NCBI GenBank assembly: GCA_937902665.1
Contig: CALELM010000066.1
Span: 1-11,232 of the forward strand
Length of the DNA: 11,232 bases
From: an uncultured Selenomonadaceae bacterium
Lineage (GTDB): Bacteria; Bacillota; Negativicutes; Selenomonadales; Selenomonadaceae
Reading direction: 5' to 3'
Shown here one piece after another: positions 8,334 through 11,232 of the stretch. The notes beneath the pieces were generated by a model. The model was not told where the DNA came from. It made no database searches and saw nothing but the letters and a program-made list of their open reading frames with translations. Position numbers and translations under genes: made by a program. How positions within the stretch are numbered: the first letter of the stretch is position 1; each line of letters opens with the position of its first letter.

Positions 8334-9183
8334 ATGGAATCGGTATGAAACTGGAAAGTCTGGGGTATCCTGCATCCTTCAGGGACGTTTTGATGTAATC
8401 GAGAGGAGCGAGGACGGGGGCAAGTGTCAGGCGAAGCTTGAAGCGAAGGAGCGTGTGGGTATTTCCCCCAAAGATGGGAACACGGTCGAGCGTGTATGGA
8501 TTGCTTTCCTTGGAGGCGAGTCCGTAGTTTACGGTAAAGCCACCGAGATAGCCGCAGTCCTCCGTGAGCTGGATCAAGTTGCCGTCATAAGCACCGCATG
8601 GGTAGGCGATGAATCGCACAGGCTTTTTCAGATGGTATTCCAATGCTTTTCTGGAATCCGTCAGCTGTTTTCTTGCTTCTTCCTCCGAGGCTACATCCTC
8701 GAGCAGGTTGACATGGCTCAGCGTATGGCTTTCAAAGTCAATCAGGTCGTTTTCCTGCATTTCTGCGATATTGTCCCAAGTAAGGTAATTCGGATAGACG
8801 TTCACATAGTCGGAAACAACGAAAATGACGGCTTTTTGCTGGTATTTTTTTAGGATAGGATAGGCATTTTTGTAATTGTCGGCATAGCCGTCGTCAAAGG
8901 TGATGATAACCGGCTTGTCGGGAAGTGCCGTTCCGTTTTTCCATGCGTCTATCATTTCTTGGGGCGTAATCGCATGATATCCATTTTCGCTCAGGTATTT
9001 TATTTGTGCATCAAATTGGTCAGATTCCACGGTCAAGGCATTCTTGTCCTTGTCATTGATTTGATGGTAGTTGAGGACAGGAATGGAATCCTTGGCTTGA
9101 TAAAAGAGAACCCCTGTGATTCCTGCCAGCAGCAGGGCAAGGGCGGCGAGTGAGAGGAACAGGTACTTGATGGATGAACGCAA
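8332..9183 (-). CDS. Membrane-anchored polysaccharide deacetylase family protein
   Basis: NodB-fold (carbohydrate esterase 4) hydrolase expected to remove acetyl groups from an N- or O-acetylated polysaccharide outside the cytoplasmic membrane. From the TTG start it is 283 residues. One uncleaved-looking hydrophobic segment (about 5-28, after MRSSIK) points the catalytic domain outwards. The domain opens with IPVLNYHQ. It carries TFDDGY (D97, D98), metal-binding HTLSH (H153, H157), the RFIAYPCGAYD motif (190-200) and DRVPIFGG (233-240). The TTG start is chosen because AAAGGAAG stands 7 bases before it and the anchor follows at once. The in-frame extension to 9453 has no ribosome site and no homologous look. 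The substrate (peptidoglycan, a poly-N-acetylglucosamine-like exopolysaccharide or other) cannot be told from sequence. It is divergent from the LuxR-type regulator and convergent with the methyltransferase. Confidence 0.88.
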   Translation of the reverse strand: MRSSIKYLFLSLAALALLLAGITGVLFYQAKDSIPVLNYHQINDKDKNALTVESDQFDAQIKYLSENGYHAITPQEMIDAWKNGTALPDKPVIITFDDGYADNYKNAYPILKKYQQKAVIFVVSDYVNVYPNYLTWDNIAEMQENDLIDFESHTLSHVNLLEDVASEEEARKQLTDSRKALEYHLKKPVRFIAYPCGAYDGNLIQLTEDCGYLGGFTVNYGLASKESNPYTLDRVPIFGGNTHTLLRFKLRLTLAPVLAPLDYIKTSLKDAGYPRLSSFIPIP

Positions 9184-9198
9184 GCAAACACTTCCTTT
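9181..9198 (-). promoter_or_regulatory. Ribosome site and TTG start of the deacetylase
   Basis: On the minus strand AAAGGAAG (9198 down to 9191) is followed after 7 bases by TTG (9183-9181). No ATG or GTG lies at a suitable distance, and the next codons encode a basic stretch and the membrane anchor. The rare start codon may keep expression low. Confidence 0.6.
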
Positions 9199-9225
9199 GC
9201 AGTAGATTTGTATTTTCTTTTCAAA

Positions 9226-9254
9226 AGGATATAGCAAATCATAAAGCGTGTCAA
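9226..9254 (-). promoter_or_regulatory. Promoter of the deacetylase gene
   Basis: On the minus strand a perfect TTGACA (9254-9249) is followed after 17 bases by TATCCT (9231-9226, 4 of 6). An overlapping TATATC preceded by TGC would be an alternative extended -10. The leader would be about 35 bases to the TTG start at 9183. Confidence 0.55.
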
Positions 9255-9261
9255 CTCTATT

Positions 9262-9290
9262 TGCAAAAACGGGGAGGATTCTGTTTTGCA
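9262..9290. repeat. Inverted repeat TGCAAAA-N15-TTTTGCA
   Basis: TGCAAAA (9262-9268) and TTTTGCA (9284-9290) are perfect 7-base inverted arms, 7 bases upstream of the deacetylase -35 box. They could be an operator for a dimeric regulator. The arms share TGCAA with the repeat at 9339-9364. This is a candidate only; short A-rich arms can arise by chance. Confidence 0.35.
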
Positions 9291-9338
9291 TCTTGGAGGG
9301 TATGTTTTGGGGGAGACTGTTCGGGTTGGCAAGATGCC

Positions 9339-9364
9339 ATGCAAGCATAAAGGATTCCTTGCAT
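9339..9364. repeat. Inverted repeat ATGCAAG-N12-CTTGCAT
   Basis: ATGCAAG (9339-9345) and CTTGCAT (9358-9364) are perfect 7-base arms. The right arm shares its last base with the -35 box of the regulator promoter. A nested AAGG-ATT-CCTT lies at 9350-9360. The position just upstream of the -35 box fits a regulator-binding site. Confidence 0.4.
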
Positions 9365-9392
9365 TGACACAAATATTGGCTGATGATAGTAT
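9364..9392 (+). promoter_or_regulatory. Promoter of the LuxR-type regulator
   Basis: A perfect TTGACA (9364-9369) and TAGTAT (9387-9392, 4 of 6) are 17 bases apart. An extended TGA immediately precedes the -10 box (9384-9386). Transcription would start near 9399, leaving a leader of about 180 bases before the regulator start, which contains a short open frame. Confidence 0.65.
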
Positions 9393-9441
9393 TTAGTAAA
9401 TTGGAATACAGTTTCGTGAATACTGCATAAGAGGAAGGAAT

Positions 9442-9534
9442 ATGGGGTGGCACAGTCGCTTCTGTTTTTACGGTGATGTAAATGCGGAAGAAAATGAGGT
9501 GCGTATTTCTGGCGGGTTGGCAGAATCATTATAG
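9442..9534 (+). CDS. Possible 30-residue leader or small protein
   Basis: An ATG follows GAGGAAGGAA with the AGGA core 6 bases upstream. The frame runs 30 codons to TAG and ends 44 bases before the regulator start. The peptide begins MGWHSRFCFYGDVN, is acidic in the middle (NAEENE) and ends SGGLAESL. I recognise no family, and it has no signal peptide or membrane segment. The frame lies wholly downstream of the predicted promoter at 9364-9392, so it would be on the regulator mRNA. It may be a translated leader, a true small protein or chance; the ribosome site and position are the only support. Confidence 0.35.
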   Translation: MGWHSRFCFYGDVNAEENEVRISGGLAESL

Positions 9535-9578
9535 GGGTACTCTGTTTGAATTCTGCTGTTGCAAAATGGGGGATGACG

Positions 9579-11159
9579 ATGAATACTGCATATAAGAAGT
9601 GCAGATTGGTGTGCTTGTTTGCTTTTTATACGTTTGCTTTTTTGCTTACCGAAATAACGGTCAATATGAGGGCAGCAGTGCTGTGGGGCGAGGGAAGTGT
9701 CTTAGGCGTATATGCCGGAGGGTTAGTATGCACTGGCAGTGGCTATATTGCCTATACCTTTGCCCAGCGAATTATTTCCAATGAGAAATACCGAAAAATT
9801 GCATTGTTTTTGGCTAGTACAGTGGCAATGACGGGAATTGGCGTGCTGTTATCCACTTCGGGAGCTGTTGCAATTCCGTCAGGCTGGCTTGCCCTGTTTT
9901 GCATGGGTTTTTTGGCGGCGGCGATTTACTACTATATGTCTTGTGCCTTGCTGAATAACCACTATACTGGACGGATTGTGGGTGTCAGCATGTTTTTGGC
10001 TGTCGTGCTGCAGTATGTGGTCATGAACTTCCTCCAAGGAGAGTTGCTGGTACTGTCTGTTATAAGTCTTTCGGTGGTTGGCATTTGCAGCCTGATATGG
10101 AAACCGCTAGGCGACTGGTGCTTTGAGGATGCCCTTCCCTATGAGCAAAATCCGCCAGCGGTACCTCAGGCGGGGATAGTTGCCGCTGTCATGGTGGCAC
10201 TGATGACTTTTGGATTTGCCTTTAGCGATGAGTGCGTGACCTTCCTTGATGCAAAGGGAGAACTGGATGTAGCGTCATGGCCTCGGCTTTTCTATGGGGC
10301 AGGGCTTCTTGTATCGGGATGGCTGGTGGATATTGGGAAAAGACGGTATATCTATATGGTGACAGGGATTGCTTTTTCCTTGGCTCTTCTGTCCCCTGCT
10401 CTTTTGCTGCCAAAGCTTTATCATGCCAGCATGAGCGTGATGTATCTGTATAGCGGTTTCTATGTAATGTTTCTTACAACAGCGTTCCTTGATGTGGCGC
10501 CTAAGACGGCAGAGCCTTGGCTGTGGGCTGGCATGGGGCGGATTGTGCGCTCTTTTGCAACCGCCGCGGTTATTTTCCCTGCTGACCTTGTCATGTCAAG
10601 ATTTGGTATTTGGGGTGTTATTTTTGCTAATGCCCTAGCCACGATAGGAGTGCTTCTTTTGGTGGCTTATGTGACTGAGCGGCAGCGGCAGGCAGAAACG
10701 AAAAAGCTGGTGCAGGAGAATGAAATCCGTTTGGCAAGGATGGATGCGTTGGCAAAGGAAAAACTGGAAACAGCAGTATCCGCAGTGCGTCAGGAAGCAT
10801 GGAAAGCAGAGAAACTTGCCCAGCAGAGGTTTGATGCGGCACAGGCTACGGCAAAGAAGGCTCTCATGGAACTGGAGCAGGCAAGGAACGCTTTGGATGA
10901 CAGCAAGGCACAGGTACAGGCTTTGAAGGAATCCCAAAATAAGGAACCTAAGCTGCAGTCTTTTGCAGATTGTCATGAGCTTACGCCGAGAGAGAAGGAC
11001 GTGATGGAGCTGATTTTGAGCAGGGAAGGGACTGTAAAGGAGCTGGCAAAGGAACTGCTGATTTCGGAGAGGGTTTTTCAGCGGTATCTCACAAGCATAT
11101 ATGACAAGACAGGCACGAACTCTAAGGTAGGGCTGATACTCCATTATTACGGCAAGTGA
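9579..11159 (+). CDS. Membrane-bound LuxR-type transcriptional regulator with 12-helix sensor
   Basis: 526 residues in three parts. Residues 9-364 form about 12 hydrophobic helices in a transporter-like (MFS-type) layout, probably a sensor rather than a pump. Residues 366-462 are a highly charged heptad-like helix rich in A, K, E and Q, an obvious coiled coil. Residues 468-526 are a LuxR/GerE helix-turn-helix starting LTPREKDVMELI and containing VKELAKELLISERVFQRYLTSIYDKTG. No receiver domain with a phosphorylatable aspartate is seen. The DNA-binding end must be cytoplasmic and tethered to the membrane. The start at 9579 is 6 bases after GGGGG (9568-9572); ATG 9573 abuts that site and TTG 9546 has none. 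Similar 12-helix LuxR proteins are familiar from Selenomonas- and Eggerthella-type gut bacteria (from memory); their ligands are mostly unknown. It is divergent from the deacetylase, which may be a target. Confidence 0.85.
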   Translation: MNTAYKKCRLVCLFAFYTFAFLLTEITVNMRAAVLWGEGSVLGVYAGGLVCTGSGYIAYTFAQRIISNEKYRKIALFLASTVAMTGIGVLLSTSGAVAIPSGWLALFCMGFLAAAIYYYMSCALLNNHYTGRIVGVSMFLAVVLQYVVMNFLQGELLVLSVISLSVVGICSLIWKPLGDWCFEDALPYEQNPPAVPQAGIVAAVMVALMTFGFAFSDECVTFLDAKGELDVASWPRLFYGAGLLVSGWLVDIGKRRYIYMVTGIAFSLALLSPALLLPKLYHASMSVMYLYSGFYVMFLTTAFLDVAPKTAEPWLWAGMGRIVRSFATAAVIFPADLVMSRFGIWGVIFANALATIGVLLLVAYVTERQRQAETKKLVQENEIRLARMDALAKEKLETAVSAVRQEAWKAEKLAQQRFDAAQATAKKALMELEQARNALDDSKAQVQALKESQNKEPKLQSFADCHELTPREKDVMELILSREGTVKELAKELLISERVFQRYLTSIYDKTGTNSKVGLILHYYGK

Positions 11160-11160
11160 G

Positions 11161-11232
11161 TGGGGTTAGCAAGCGATAACGAAGCTAAAGATGTCCCCTT
11201 CTTCCACAGCTTGCTGTAAGTGGGGGAAACCA
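11161..11232. other. Paired-hairpin element after the regulator, cut by window end
   Basis: Two inverted repeats follow the stop codon. The first is TTAGC (11166-11170) with GCTAA (11184-11188). The second is a longer broken stem: CCCC-TT-CTT-CC-ACAGC (11195-11210) with GCTGT-AAG-T-GGGG (11213-11225) around a TT loop. No T-run follows within the window, so a classic terminator cannot be claimed. It may be a structured RNA 3' end or a dispersed intergenic repeat. Confidence 0.4.

Noticed and set aside
9302..9367. 21-codon open frame starting MFWGRLFG upstream of the regulator promoter
   Set aside because: GGAGGG is only 1 base from the ATG, which is too close, and the frame ends in the -35 box of the regulator promoter. 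No promoter is seen before it.
9184..9453. N-terminal extension of the deacetylase by 90 codons
   Set aside because: No ribosome site, no homologous look, and it would cross the predicted promoter. The TTG at 9183 has a good ribosome site and is followed at once by the membrane anchor.

Overview
The window looks like chromosomal DNA of a Gram-negative-type firmicute, most likely a Negativicute of the Selenomonas/Mitsuokella kind. I infer this from the miaB-mutS-mutL order, a MutL carrying its own endonuclease site, strong AGGAGG-like ribosome sites, moderate GC, and a membrane-anchored LuxR-type regulator. The species call rests on impression, not on a search. I see no mobile element, CRISPR array, tRNA or rRNA.

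Positions 1-1440: the 3' three quarters of thrS (threonyl-tRNA synthetase), entering the window inside its editing domain, then a strong hairpin terminator. Positions 1489-8333: a new sigma-A-type promoter drives a co-directional cluster. It comprises miaB (tRNA ms2i6A37 methylthiotransferase), mutS, mutL (the ATGA junction overlaps by 4 bases) and an RsmJ-like SAM-dependent methyltransferase 13 nt after mutL, closed by a terminator. A hairpin with a T-rich tail between miaB and mutS may lower transcription into the mismatch repair genes. MutS recognises mismatches and MutL nicks the new strand; no mutH is present or needed. miaB and the methyltransferase give the cluster an RNA-modification flavour.

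Positions 8332-11159: a membrane-anchored polysaccharide deacetylase on the minus strand, convergent with the methyltransferase. It is divergent from a 526-residue regulator made of about 12 membrane helices, a long coiled coil and a LuxR-type DNA-binding domain. Their shared intergenic region (9184-9578) holds a promoter facing each way, two inverted repeats built on TGCAA/TTGCA next to the two -35 boxes, and a 30-codon open frame with its own ribosome site in the regulator leader. This is the most interesting part of the window: it looks like a sensor-regulator controlling itself and perhaps a cell-surface polysaccharide enzyme. The last 70 bases hold a paired-hairpin element of unknown nature, cut by the window end.

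The housekeeping genes are ordinary. I did not find a clear novel multi-gene system.
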